Below, piece by piece: positions 26,719-36,245 of a stretch of DNA of 64,000 bases. Source of the stretch: Pseudoduganella flava (GTDB lineage Bacteria > Pseudomonadota > Gammaproteobacteria > Burkholderiales > Burkholderiaceae_D); contig NZ_VLKW01000009.1 of the NCBI RefSeq assembly GCF_007830495.1, positions 124,001 to 188,000 on the forward strand. Reading direction: 5' to 3'. The position numbers and the translations under genes were made by a program. The number at the start of each line of letters is the position of its first letter. Within the stretch, counting starts at the first letter, position 1. The notes beneath the pieces are model-generated. The model saw only the letters and a list, made by a program, of their open reading frames with translations. It ran no database searches and was not told the origin of the DNA.

Positions 26719-28862
26719 GGCAGGGCCCGCGCATCGGCGGCCAGCGCGCCTTGCAGCATCTGCGCAATCGCTTCCTGCGCCGACGGGCGGCCCAGCAGGT
26801 AGCCCTGCGCCATGTCGCAGCCGTACTGCTCCAGCAGCGCGAGCTGCTCGTCCGTCTCGACGCCTTCCGCCACAACGGCCATCTTCAGCCCGTGCGCCAT
26901 CGCGATGATCGCGCGGGTGATCGCGGCATTCTCGGAGTCCTGCGGCAGGCCGCTGATGAAGCTCTTGTCGATCTTCAGCGCGCGCACGTCGAAGCGCTTC
27001 AGGTAGTTCATCGACGAGTAGCCGGTGCCGAAGTCGTCGATCGACAGGTAGACGCCGATCGCGCGCAATTGCTCCAACGTAGCCAGCGTGGCCAGCGCGT
27101 CGTCCATCAGCGTGCCCTCCGTCAGCTCCAGTTCCAGCAGGCGCGGGTCGAGGCCCGTGTCGTTCAGCACCGAGAGCACCGTCTGCGCCAGGTTCTCGTC
27201 CTTGAACTGGCGTGCCGACAGGTTCACCGCCACGCGCACGGCGCGGCCGCATTGCTGGTGCCAGGCGCGCGCCTGCCCGCACGCGGTACGCAGCACCCAT
27301 GCGCCGATCGGCACGATCAGGCCCGTTTCCTCGGCCAGCGGGATGAAGTCGTTCGGCGGTATGATGCCGTGCTCCGGATGGCGCCAGCGCACCAGCGCTT
27401 CGACGCCCACGAGGCGGGTGCTGCGCACGTCCACCTGCGGCTGGTATTGCAGGTACAGCTCGTCGTTCTGCAGCGCGCGGCGCAGGCCGACTTCCAGCTT
27501 CACGTGGCTCATGATCTGCGTGGTCAGCCCGGAGCTGTACAGCTTCGCGTTGTTCTTGCCGCAGTTCTTCGCGTGGTACATCGCGGTGTCCGCGTATTTC
27601 AGCAGCGAGGTGCAGTCGTCGCCATCCTCGGGGAACAGCGAGATGCCGATGCTGGCCGTGACGAAGATCTCGTGGCCGTCCAGGTGGAACGGCCGGCGCA
27701 TCGCATCCTTGACGCGGTGGGCGACGTTCAGCGCATCCTCCACGCGGTCCAGGTCCGGAATCAGGATCGTGAATTCGTCGCCGCCCAGGCGCGCCAGGTT
27801 GTTGCCGCGGCGTTCTTCCTGGACGCCGTGCGACACGACGTCGCCCGGCCGGATCGTTTCGTGCAGCCTCTCCGACACGACTTTCAGCAGCAGGTCGCCG
27901 ACGTTGTGGCCCAGCGTGTCGTTGATGCGCTTGAACGAATCGAGGTCCATGAACAGAATCGCGAACTTGCGGCCGTGCTGGCGCGAGCGCACCAGTTCGC
28001 GCTCGAGCATTTCCAGGAACGCCTGGCGGTTCGGGATGCCCGTCAGGCTGTCGCAGTAGGCGAGCCGGCGGATCTGCTCCTCGGTGCGTTTGCGTTCGCT
28101 GATGTCGCGCACCAGGCCGAGCACCTCGCCGGCGCCCGTGCTGACGAGGCGCGCTTCGAAATGATGCACAGCCTCGTCGCGCCGCAGTTCGTAGTCGACC
28201 GAACGGATCGTCTGCGACTCCAGCACGCCGTGCAGCTGCTCCAGCAGGCGATCGGCGATCGGGTGCGGCAGCACGTCGCGCACGTGCCGCCCCACGCAGT
28301 GCTGCTCGGTGAACGCGGCGCCCGGGTCGTGGCCTTCCTCGTAGTCGAGGTAGTAGCCGTCGGGGGAGAGGCGGAAGAACGTGTCGGGGATCGCCGCCAG
28401 CACGGCGCGGTTGTGCGCATCGGCGATGCGCAGCCGCGCGATCGCGTCGCTGGCGCGCAGCACGTACAGCACGCGGTGCCCGAGGATCGGCCAGTTGATC
28501 GGCTTCGACACGAAGTCCGTCGCGCCGACCTCATAGGCTTGCGTGACGGCTTCCAGGTCGTCGCCGCCGGTGACCATGATGATCGGTACCCCGGCCGCAT
28601 GGCCGTGCCCATGGCTGCGCTCCTGCTCGCGGGCGCGGATGGCCCGGCATACGCCGAAGCCGTCCAGCCGCGGCATCTCCACGTCGAGCAGCACGAGGTC
28701 GGGCGCGATGCGGTCGAAGACGGCCAGCGCCTCCTCTCCGTCCCCGGCCTCGACGGCGTCGAGCCCGACCTGCGCGAGCATTTCCAGCATCAGGAGGCGC
28801 ATGACCGGATCGTCGTCCGCCACCAGCACCGTACCGCGTTGAGAGGAGGTCAGTGCTGCCAT
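26715..28862 (-). CDS. Response regulator with PAS-like, GGDEF and EAL domains
   Basis: A 715-residue c-di-GMP enzyme. Receiver (about 10-140, phospho-acceptor D60), a PAS-like linker (about 150-260), GGDEF (about 265-440, intact LGGDEFTIL) and EAL (about 455-700: EALVRWRHPEHG, DDFGTGYSSMNYL, EGVETDEQLALLEQYG). Both catalytic signatures look intact, so it may be bifunctional. The ATG lies one base after the stop of the hybrid kinase, whose Hpt domain would phosphorylate this receiver. The gene ends in a GTGA overlap with the small ADP-ribosyltransferase-like gene. Confidence 0.93.
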   Translation of the reverse strand: MAALTSSQRGTVLVADDDPVMRLLMLEMLAQVGLDAVEAGDGEEALAVFDRIAPDLVLLDVEMPRLDGFGVCRAIRAREQERSHGHGHAAGVPIIMVTGGDDLEAVTQAYEVGATDFVSKPINWPILGHRVLYVLRASDAIARLRIADAHNRAVLAAIPDTFFRLSPDGYYLDYEEGHDPGAAFTEQHCVGRHVRDVLPHPIADRLLEQLHGVLESQTIRSVDYELRRDEAVHHFEARLVSTGAGEVLGLVRDISERKRTEEQIRRLAYCDSLTGIPNRQAFLEMLERELVRSRQHGRKFAILFMDLDSFKRINDTLGHNVGDLLLKVVSERLHETIRPGDVVSHGVQEERRGNNLARLGGDEFTILIPDLDRVEDALNVAHRVKDAMRRPFHLDGHEIFVTASIGISLFPEDGDDCTSLLKYADTAMYHAKNCGKNNAKLYSSGLTTQIMSHVKLEVGLRRALQNDELYLQYQPQVDVRSTRLVGVEALVRWRHPEHGIIPPNDFIPLAEETGLIVPIGAWVLRTACGQARAWHQQCGRAVRVAVNLSARQFKDENLAQTVLSVLNDTGLDPRLLELELTEGTLMDDALATLATLEQLRAIGVYLSIDDFGTGYSSMNYLKRFDVRALKIDKSFISGLPQDSENAAITRAIIAMAHGLKMAVVAEGVETDEQLALLEQYGCDMAQGYLLGRPSAQEAIAQMLQGALAADARALP

Positions 28863-28863
28863 T

Positions 28864-31794
28864 CTAGGTCTCCTTGACGAACATGGCGGCCAGGGTGCCC
28901 TTCACCGCCGAAAATTCCTGTTCCATCGCCGTCAGCAGGACAGGGGCGCCACTGGTGGTGTCGTTGCGGCCCAGTTGCTCGAGGTCCTTGCACAGCTGGG
29001 CCAGCGTGTCGGCGCCGACGTTGGCACTGGAGGACTTCAACGTGTGTGCGGCCTTGCGCATCGTTGACGTGTTGCCCGTGGCGATCGCGTCGCCCAGCGA
29101 TTTGAGGTGCTGCGGCGTGTCGTCGACGAAGGCGTTGATCACGCGCTGCAAGAGCGCCTCGCCGCGGTCGGCGCTGAGCGCGCGGATCGCGTCGAGGGCG
29201 TGGCGGTTGATGGAGCCGTCCAGCGGCGCCGGTGCTGCCGGCTTGGGGCGCGCCGGTGTGGGTGCCGCCGGTGCTGCTGCCGGTGCCGCTGCGGGTGCTT
29301 GTGCCTGCGCCGGAGCCGGGGGCGCCGGCACGTCGCCATGATGCACGGTCGCGGCGCGCGGCAGTGCGATCCAGCGCGCCAGCGTCTCGGAGAGCGACGT
29401 CTGCGTGAACGGCTTCGACAGGTAGTCGTCCATGCCGGCCGCCAGGCACGTCTCGCGGTCGCCTTGCAGTGCATTGGCCGTGATCGCGATGATCGGCAGC
29501 TGGCGCGCCCGGCCTTGCTGCTGTTCGTGGCGGCGGATCTCGGCGGTGGCGGCCATGCCGTCCATCACGGGCATCTGGCAATCCATCAGCACGGCATCGA
29601 ATTCGGCCGCCTTCACGGCGGCCAGCGCTTCTTCGCCATTGCAGGCGCGGGCCACCTCCAGGCCCAGCCCTTCGAGCATTGCCGACGCCACTTCGACATT
29701 CACCGGATTGTCTTCCGCCAGCAGCACCTTGTGGCGCCGCCGCGCCGGTGCGCGGGGCACGGGCTGCGGCGGTTGCAGTACCTGCATGGCCGGGATCAGC
29801 GGCGCCTGTAAAAAATGCGGCGGCGGCGCGGCCGCGGTGCGCACCCCTTCGCTGGCGCGCAGCGGCGTGACGATGCAGTCGTACAAGTCGCTCTCGCGGG
29901 CCGGCTTGATCAGCTGGAAGGCGACGCCGGCCTCGCGCCGCTGCACCGTGTCGGCCGCGTTGCGTTCGGTCGACAGCAGCAGCAGGCGCACCGGCGCCAG
30001 CGCGGGGTCCGCCTTGATCTCGGCGGCCAGCGACAGGCCGCTGATCTGCGGCAGTTCCATGTCCAGCAGCGCCACGTCGTACGGCTGGCCGCAGGCGAGG
30101 GCGGCGCGCAGCAGGCGCAGGCCTTCGTCGGCCGTCGTCGCGCTGTCGCACTTCAGGTGCCAGCGCGCCAGCAAGCCTTCCAGCGTGGTGCGGCTGTCCT
30201 CGTGCGGGTCGACGACGAGGGCACGCAAGCCCTTCGTCGTTTTCTGGTTGAACGACGCTTCGTCGGCATCGACGCGGCGCTTGTCGAAGCGCACCGTGAA
30301 CCAGAAGACCGAGCCGCGCGTCAGCGCATTCTCGACGCCGATCGTGCCGCCCATCAGCTCCACCAGCTGCTTCGAGATCGCCAGGCCCAGGCCCGTGCCG
30401 CCGTGCTTGCGCGTGGTGGAGCCGTCCGCCTGCGAGAACGAGTCGAAGATGCGGCCGCGCGCCTCGCGCGATACGCCGACCCCCGTGTCGTGCACCTCGA
30501 CGCGCAGGCCGACCGCCTGGGCATCTTCGCTGGTGACGTTCACCTTCACCATGATGCGGCCCGTGTCGGTGAACTTGATCGCGTTGCCGAGCAGGTTGAC
30601 GATCACCTGGCGCAGCCGGTTCGGATCGCCGACGACGGCCACCGGGATGTCGTGCGCGATGGCGAAGTCCAGGTCCAGCCCTTTCACCTGCGCCTGTGGC
30701 GAGAACACGTAGTCGATGTCGTCGAGCAGTTCGCGGAAGTTGAAGTGGATGTACTCGACCGTCAGCTTGCCCGCTTCCACTTTCGAGAAATCGAGGATGT
30801 CGTTGATGATGATCAGCAGGTGCTCGCCGGAGCGCTTGACCATGCTGGTGTAGTGGCGCTGCTGTTCCGTCAGGTCGGTCGCCAGCAGCAGCTCCGTCAT
30901 GCCCAGCACGCCGTTCATCGGCGTGCGGATCTCGTGGCTCATATTGGCCAGGAACGCGCTCTTCGCCTGGCTCGCCGCCTCGGCCGCGTTCTTCGCCTTC
31001 TCCAGCTGCTCGGTGCGCACGCTGACCTGCCGCTCGAGCTGGTCGCGGTACTGGGCCAGCTTGGTGTCGCGGTGCTCGATCTGCGCCAGCATGTCGTTGA
31101 AGCTGTCGATCAGCGTGCCCAGTTCGTCGCTGCGCTGGTGCTGCACCTGGCCGTAGGTCTGGCTCGTCGACACCCGCTGCGCGGCCGCGATCAGTTCTTC
31201 GATCGGGTGCGCGATGCTGCCCTTGAAGCGCCCGGCCAGCACCAGCGCGACGACGAACGACACGGCGGTGGCGGCCGTCGTGATGCCCAGGCTTTTCAGG
31301 ATGCCGAGCCACATCGGTCCCTGGCTCACCTCGATCATCACCGCCCCGATCAGGTGGCCGGCGGCGTGCACGGGGCGCAGCACGCGCATGGCGGACGCGA
31401 ACGGGTGGAGCGTGCGCGGCGCCGACTCGGTGCTCGCCAGCTGCGTCATCGCGGCGGTACCGAGCGCCGGTACGGAATCGTCGCCGCGCGCCGGATAGGT
31501 GGCGAACGGCTTGCCGTTGCGGTCGTACAGCACGGCCTGCGTGATGTCGTCCTGCACCGCCAGCGCGGCCAGGGCCTGCGTCGCGGTCACGCGGTCGGCG
31601 AACAGCAGTGGCGCGACGCTGTTGACGCCGATGACGTCCGCCAGCGACGTGACCTGCTTGGCCTGGTTGTCCGTGTGGGACAGGATGGAGGTCAGGGCGA
31701 AAGCGGCAAAGACCAGCAGCAGCGCGCTGCCGGTCGACAGCACGGAGATGATGGTCAGTTTCCTGGAGAGGCCCGAACGTTCGAAGTTAATCAT
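28864..31794 (-). CDS. BarA-type hybrid sensor histidine kinase
   Basis: A 976-residue inner membrane kinase. Two membrane helices (about 11-37 and 165-187) flank a periplasmic CHASE8-like sensor. HAMP (about 190-245) and a coiled coil follow. HisKA carries H287 in [12 protein letters not shown], and the ATPase has [20 protein letters not shown] and [19 protein letters not shown] first, weak receiver (VALLDMELP) and a second, strong one ([26 protein letters not shown]) come next. After a Pro/Ala linker, an Hpt domain has [16 protein letters not shown]. This is a complete four-step phosphorelay, delivered one base upstream of its likely target, the GGDEF/EAL regulator. The signal is unknown. 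Confidence 0.93.
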   Translation of the reverse strand: MINFERSGLSRKLTIISVLSTGSALLLVFAAFALTSILSHTDNQAKQVTSLADVIGVNSVAPLLFADRVTATQALAALAVQDDITQAVLYDRNGKPFATYPARGDDSVPALGTAAMTQLASTESAPRTLHPFASAMRVLRPVHAAGHLIGAVMIEVSQGPMWLGILKSLGITTAATAVSFVVALVLAGRFKGSIAHPIEELIAAAQRVSTSQTYGQVQHQRSDELGTLIDSFNDMLAQIEHRDTKLAQYRDQLERQVSVRTEQLEKAKNAAEAASQAKSAFLANMSHEIRTPMNGVLGMTELLLATDLTEQQRHYTSMVKRSGEHLLIIINDILDFSKVEAGKLTVEYIHFNFRELLDDIDYVFSPQAQVKGLDLDFAIAHDIPVAVVGDPNRLRQVIVNLLGNAIKFTDTGRIMVKVNVTSEDAQAVGLRVEVHDTGVGVSREARGRIFDSFSQADGSTTRKHGGTGLGLAISKQLVELMGGTIGVENALTRGSVFWFTVRFDKRRVDADEASFNQKTTKGLRALVVDPHEDSRTTLEGLLARWHLKCDSATTADEGLRLLRAALACGQPYDVALLDMELPQISGLSLAAEIKADPALAPVRLLLLSTERNAADTVQRREAGVAFQLIKPARESDLYDCIVTPLRASEGVRTAAAPPPHFLQAPLIPAMQVLQPPQPVPRAPARRRHKVLLAEDNPVNVEVASAMLEGLGLEVARACNGEEALAAVKAAEFDAVLMDCQMPVMDGMAATAEIRRHEQQQGRARQLPIIAITANALQGDRETCLAAGMDDYLSKPFTQTSLSETLARWIALPRAATVHHGDVPAPPAPAQAQAPAAAPAAAPAAPTPARPKPAAPAPLDGSINRHALDAIRALSADRGEALLQRVINAFVDDTPQHLKSLGDAIATGNTSTMRKAAHTLKSSSANVGADTLAQLCKDLEQLGRNDTTSGAPVLLTAMEQEFSAVKGTLAAMFVKET

Positions 31795-32109
31795 GTCCGC
31801 CGCCGTTAAAGGATTCCATCCGGAAAACTCTAACTGTTCAGAACCCCGACACTTTGATCTTTATCTAGCTTTCCAGTCGTAAACTTGTTCAGTGAGGAAA
31901 GCACAACGCCCGCCGCCCGTCGCGCCCACACAACAAAAGCGTTGCAAATTGCATGGGGACTGTCCCTCGATTTTGGCAACAAACCGGCGCAAATTCTTGC
32001 GACTGATTTCGTCGCCAGCGTTCGTTCGGCGGCTCGGCCGTTGGCAAAACATTCGACGAAGTGTTGCCAAAATCGAGGGACAGTCCCCGAATTTTGGAAA
32101 TAGTTGCCG
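31795..32109. repeat. 26-base perfect inverted repeat in intergenic gap
   Basis: The arms 31955-31980 (ggggactgtccctcgatttt followed by ggcaac) and 32063-32088 are exact reverse complements enclosing 82 bases. The enclosed sequence codes for nothing recognisable. The ggggactgtccc segment is itself partly palindromic and recurs in related form at about 18227-18242 (cggcgactgtccct). It lies between the divergent start of the kinase operon and the end of the esterase gene. It is probably a mobile palindromic element; no transposase is present. The rest of the gap is unremarkable. Confidence 0.7.
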
Positions 32110-33654
32110 TCAGCGGGCGGAGAGCTTGCTTTCCAGCGTTTTCAGCCGGTCGACCGCGTTGTGGTTGTTCGGGTCCAGTTCCAGCGAGCGGCGGTAGCTG
32201 CGCACCGCGTCTTCACGTTTGCCGGCGGCTGCCTGCGCTTCGCCGAGGCTGTCGTACAGATTGGCGTCGGTCGGCAGCAGGCGCGTGCCGAATTCGAAGA
32301 TCGCGACCGACTCGGCCAGCAGGCCGGCGCTCAGCAGCTCGTAGCCCCAGCTGTTGATATCGCTCGAACGCAGCTTGAACGTTGCGCCCCGGGCTTGCAT
32401 CGTGTTGTAGATGTCGAACGCCTTGTCGAAGCCCCGTTCGGCCAGCTGGCTGGCGAAGTTCTCGCGCGTCGGTGGGGCGCCGCTACCGGGGCGGGCGTCG
32501 AGCGAGATCGTGTGCTTCGGCGCGCCGTTCGCGACCGGCTGGTTGGCGAGGAAGGCGCGTGCCTGCGCGTCGTTTTTCAGATGGGCGTCGAGGAAGCCGA
32601 GGACGTAGCGCGCCATCCAGCCGTACGCGCCGCGCACCTCGTCGCGGTTGTATTCGCGGAAGGCGCTGTCCGGGGCCAGGCGGACGCCGGTCGCCGCGAA
32701 GTCGCTGTGCCGCATCGGATGCATCGTTGCCACCAGCACGTCCGAGAACGTCATCTGGTTCAGCAAGCTGTAGGCCGTGCTGTTGCCGCGCCGGTTCAGC
32801 GCCTCGATCGTATGAGGCGCGCTGCCGACGAACAGCAGCGGCACCGGCAGCCGCGCCGGCGTCACGTACGGCACGGCGGTCTTGCCGCCATCGACCATCT
32901 GCGGATAGTAGCGCACCGACCCGTCCAGGCTGATGAGCGCCTTGATGCGGTCGTCGCGCGCGGCGGCCAGCACGTTCGCCAGGCCACCCCAGCTGAAGCC
33001 CATCGCGGCGATGCGGCCAATGTCGGCCTGCGGCAGCGTGGCCGCATGGGCGATCAGGTAGCCGATGTCGGCCACCTGCGATTCGAGGCCTTCGACGTCT
33101 TCCGTCATCGACCGCGTGCGCGCGCCTTGCGACGCGCTGGCCAGCACGACGTAGCCGTGACTGGCGAGGTATTCGCACAGGTCCGCGTTTTCCGATGCGG
33201 GCGCGCTGAAGCTGGGCGCGTAGACGATGACGGGGTATTTACCGTCTCGCGCCGGCGCGTCGAGCGTCGCCAGCATCGGTTGCGCCAGCTCCGGTTGCGC
33301 GGGCGCCGCGGCGCCCATCTGCTGCAGCCGCTGCGCCGTCAGCCGGCGTATCTCGGCCGGTGGCATGTCGAACGTATCCTCGGTGGCACCGGTCGCCACG
33401 TACTCGCGCAGCGTCACCGGCCGTTCGCTGCGCGCGGCCGGATACCACACCAGCATCTGCATCGGCCTGGCGCGCTCGCCGACCGTCGGCTTGCCGGTGA
33501 CGAGCGAAACCCGGGTCTTGTACACGCGCGCCTGGTCATACTGCCGCACGACTTTCAGCCCCACAGGGAAGGAACCCTGGCCAGGGATCAGGGAGGTGGC
33601 CGCCTCGGCGGCGGTGGCGACACAGAACAGCAGGGCGATCAGCAGACGTGGCAT
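32110..33654 (-). CDS. Exported alpha/beta hydrolase with TPR tail
   Basis: A 514-residue protein with a signal peptide (LLIALLFCVATAAEA). The alpha/beta-hydrolase domain (about 25-375) has the nucleophile elbow GFSWGG, an acid in the following strand region (KALISLDGSVRYY) and a late His (ATMHPMRHSDF). It resembles the platelet-activating-factor acetylhydrolase or dienelactone hydrolase group. The C-terminal 110 residues carry tetratricopeptide repeats (NLYDSLGEAQAAAGKREDAVRSYRRSLELDPNN). It is probably a periplasmic esterase or amidase with a protein-binding tail. The substrate is unknown. The start fits the signal peptide. Confidence 0.83.
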   Translation of the reverse strand: MPRLLIALLFCVATAAEAATSLIPGQGSFPVGLKVVRQYDQARVYKTRVSLVTGKPTVGERARPMQMLVWYPAARSERPVTLREYVATGATEDTFDMPPAEIRRLTAQRLQQMGAAAPAQPELAQPMLATLDAPARDGKYPVIVYAPSFSAPASENADLCEYLASHGYVVLASASQGARTRSMTEDVEGLESQVADIGYLIAHAATLPQADIGRIAAMGFSWGGLANVLAAARDDRIKALISLDGSVRYYPQMVDGGKTAVPYVTPARLPVPLLFVGSAPHTIEALNRRGNSTAYSLLNQMTFSDVLVATMHPMRHSDFAATGVRLAPDSAFREYNRDEVRGAYGWMARYVLGFLDAHLKNDAQARAFLANQPVANGAPKHTISLDARPGSGAPPTRENFASQLAERGFDKAFDIYNTMQARGATFKLRSSDINSWGYELLSAGLLAESVAIFEFGTRLLPTDANLYDSLGEAQAAAGKREDAVRSYRRSLELDPNNHNAVDRLKTLESKLSAR

Positions 33655-33797
33655 GGCGGCGCGGATGAGTTGAAAAAATCATTATAAAAGCCGCCATGGC
33701 CGCGGAATCTCTCCGATTGTCACGCGCTGTCACGATGACAAAACGGCCCGGCCGCTTGCGCAACCGGGCCGTCCCGTGGATGCATCGCGACGCCGCG

Positions 33798-33998
33798 TCA
33801 GCAGCAGCCGCCGCGCTTGCCGGCGCCGCCGTAGCGGGCTTCCTGGCGCTCCTTGAAGAACTCTTCGTAGCTCATGATCGGCTGGTCCGGATGGTTGGCC
33901 TCGCAGTGCGCCACGTAGGTGTCGTACTCCGGCAGGCCCACCATCAGCCGCATGCTCTGGCCGAGGTAGCGGCCGGCCTTGACGATTTCGTCGAACAT
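33798..33998 (-). CDS. ybdD: YbdD/YjiX family protein
   Basis: A 66-residue protein of the YbdD/YjiX (DUF466) family: AGRYLGQSMRLMVGLPEYDTYVAHCEANHPDQPIMSYEEFFKERQEARYGG. The family is nearly always encoded right after cstA-type transporters, as here (29 bases after cstA), and is thought to assist them. A GGAGAACGCG leader fixes the ATG. The tail GKRGGCC ends in a cysteine pair. Confidence 0.9.
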   Translation of the reverse strand: MFDEIVKAGRYLGQSMRLMVGLPEYDTYVAHCEANHPDQPIMSYEEFFKERQEARYGGAGKRGGCC

Positions 33999-34027
33999 GT
34001 CGCGTTCTCCAATAATGACTGCGCGGA

Positions 34028-36085
34028 TTACTGCGCCGGCATCAGCTGCACCGGGGTTTCGTTGTGCGTCGGCTTCGCAGCGGCGTTGGCGCGCAGCGCG
34101 GTGCGCACGCCGAACACCAGCACTGCCAGCACGACGACCATGAAGAAGCCGGCCAGCGACGCATCCAGGTAGTCGTTGAAGATCACCTGCTGCATCTGGT
34201 CGATCGACTTGGCCGGCGCCAGCACCTCGCCCTTGGCCAGTGCGGCCGCGTACTTGTCGGCGTGGGCCAGGAAGCCGATCTTCGGATTCGGATCGTAGAT
34301 CTTCTGCCAGCCCGCCAGCAAGGTGCACATCAGCAGCCAGATCGTCGGCACGATCGTCACCCACGCATAGCGGGCCCGCTTCATCTTGAACAGCACGCAC
34401 GTCGCCAGGATCAGCGCGATACCGGCCAGCATCTGGTTGGCGATGCCGAACAGCGGCCACAACGTGTTGATGCCGCCCAGCGGGTCGACCACGCCCTGGT
34501 ACAGGAAGTAGCCCCACGCCGCCACGCACAGGCCCGTGGCCAGCAGGCTGGCGAACGTGTTCTCGGTACGCTTCAGGGACGGCGCAAATGCGCCCAGCAA
34601 GTCCTGCAGCATGAAGCGGCCGGCCCGCGTGCCCGCATCGACGGCGGTCAGGATGAACAGCGCCTCGAACAGGATGGCGAAGTGGTACCAGAACGCCATC
34701 ATCGCCTTGCCGCCGATGACGTTGGACAGGATGTGCGCCATGCCCACCGCCAGCGTCGGGGCGCCACCGGCACGCGAAATGATCGTGTGCTCGCCGACGT
34801 CCTTCGCCGTCTGCGTCAGCATCTCGGGCGTCACGTGGAAGCCCCACTGCGACACGGCGTGCGCGGCCGATTCGGCCGTCGTGCCGATCAGCGCCGCCGG
34901 GCTGTTCATTGCGAAGTAGATGCCCGGTTCGATCGTCGACGCGGCCACCAGCGCCATGATCGCCACGAACGATTCCATCAGCATCGCGCCGTAGCCGATG
35001 AAGCGGGCATGCATTTCATTTTCGATCATCTTCGGCGTCGTGCCGGACGAGATCAGCGCGTGGAAGCCGGAGACGGCACCGCACGCGATCGTGATGAACA
35101 GGAACGGGAACAGGCTGCCGGTCCAGACCGGGCCGGTGCCGTCGATGAACTTCGTCAGCGACGGCATCTGCAGCATCGGTGCCACGATCACGATGCCCAG
35201 CGCCAGGCCGACGATCGTGCCGATCTTCAGGAACGTGGACAGGTAGTCGCGCGGCGCCAGCAGCAGCCACACGGGCAGCACGGAGGCGATGAACCCGTAG
35301 CCGATCAGCATCCACGTCAGCTCGGTGCCGGTGAACGTGAACATCGGCGCCAGCGCCGCGTTCTCCTGCACGTACTGGCCGCCAAAGATGGCGGCCATCA
35401 GCAGCACGAAGCCGATGATCGACACCTCGCCGACGCGGCCGATGCGGAAGAAGCGCGAGTACAGGCCCATGAAGATCGCGATCGGGATCGTCGCCATCAC
35501 GGTGAACGTGCCCCACGGCGAACCGGTGAGCGCCTTCACGACGATCAGCGCCAGCACGGCCAGGATGATCACCATGATCATGAAGGTGCCGAGCAGCGCG
35601 ATATTGCCGGGGATCGGGCCCAGTTCCGACTTGATCAGGTCACCGAGCGAGCGGCCGTCACGGCGCATCGAGATGAACAGCACCATGAAGTCCTGTACGG
35701 CGCCGGCGAACACCACGCCCGCCAGGATCCACAGCATGCCGGGCAGGTAGCCCATCTGCGCGGCCAGCACGGGGCCGACCAGCGGACCGGCGCCGGCGAT
35801 CGCCGCGAAGTGGTGGCCGAACAGCACGTTCTTGTTGGTGGGGACGTAATCGAGACCGTCGTTGTGCTTGTACGCCGGCGTCATGCGGCGCGGGTCCAGG
35901 CCCATCACGTCGCGCGCGATGTACAGGCTGTAGAAGCGGTACGCGATCAGGTAGACGCAGACCGCGGCGATCACGATCCAGATGGCGCTGATCGGTTCGC
36001 CGCGTTTCAGCGCAACGACGCCCAATGCGCCTGCGCCGGCCAGCGACAGCGCTGCCCAGCCGAGTTTCTTCAAAACGGGGTTCAT
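34028..36085 (-). CDS. cstA: Carbon starvation protein CstA-type transporter
   Basis: A 685-residue polytopic membrane protein with about 16-18 hydrophobic segments. CstA signatures: TPAYKHNDGLDYVPTNKNVLFGHHFAAIAGAGPLVGPVLAAQMGYLPG near residues 68-115 and SGFHALISSGTTPKMI in the middle. Family members (CstA, BtsT) import pyruvate or peptides during carbon starvation. ybdD follows in the same operon. A sensor kinase and LuxR-type regulator are encoded divergently 160 bases upstream, with a palindromic operator in the gap, so induction by an extracellular carboxylate is plausible. Confidence 0.92.
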   Translation of the reverse strand: MNPVLKKLGWAALSLAGAGALGVVALKRGEPISAIWIVIAAVCVYLIAYRFYSLYIARDVMGLDPRRMTPAYKHNDGLDYVPTNKNVLFGHHFAAIAGAGPLVGPVLAAQMGYLPGMLWILAGVVFAGAVQDFMVLFISMRRDGRSLGDLIKSELGPIPGNIALLGTFMIMVIILAVLALIVVKALTGSPWGTFTVMATIPIAIFMGLYSRFFRIGRVGEVSIIGFVLLMAAIFGGQYVQENAALAPMFTFTGTELTWMLIGYGFIASVLPVWLLLAPRDYLSTFLKIGTIVGLALGIVIVAPMLQMPSLTKFIDGTGPVWTGSLFPFLFITIACGAVSGFHALISSGTTPKMIENEMHARFIGYGAMLMESFVAIMALVAASTIEPGIYFAMNSPAALIGTTAESAAHAVSQWGFHVTPEMLTQTAKDVGEHTIISRAGGAPTLAVGMAHILSNVIGGKAMMAFWYHFAILFEALFILTAVDAGTRAGRFMLQDLLGAFAPSLKRTENTFASLLATGLCVAAWGYFLYQGVVDPLGGINTLWPLFGIANQMLAGIALILATCVLFKMKRARYAWVTIVPTIWLLMCTLLAGWQKIYDPNPKIGFLAHADKYAAALAKGEVLAPAKSIDQMQQVIFNDYLDASLAGFFMVVVLAVLVFGVRTALRANAAAKPTHNETPVQLMPAQ

Positions 36086-36179
36086 GTTTCCTCCAAGGTG
36101 GTGCCACGTCGCGCCGTTGTCGTGCCACGCGCGGCTTATGGAGAGTATTCATGAGCCGTATAACTGCGGCAAGCGCACC

Positions 36180-36211
36180 ACTACGCAGACTGCCTGCGTA
36201 GTATTACGTAG
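36180..36211. promoter_or_regulatory. Palindromic operator between cstA and its divergent two-component genes
   Basis: ACTACGCAG (36180-36188) and CTGCGTAGT (36194-36202) are exact reverse complements with a 5-base spacer, followed by another half-like site attacgtag (36203-36211). It sits 95 bases from the cstA start and 35 from the kinase start. The geometry suits a dimeric LuxR/NarL-type regulator such as the one encoded at 37607. Confidence 0.6.
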
Positions 36212-36245
36212 AAGCTGGAAGCGGCGCGCAACGTACAATCGCGCC

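Noticed and set aside
29815-31809. Long plus-strand frame opposite the hybrid kinase
   Set aside because: Shadow of the kinase gene; no family pattern and overlaps its HisKA and HAMP regions completely.
34064-36154. Long plus-strand frame opposite cstA
   Set aside because: Its composition is that of reversed membrane-protein codons (Arg/Asp/His-rich) and the minus strand carries CstA signatures.
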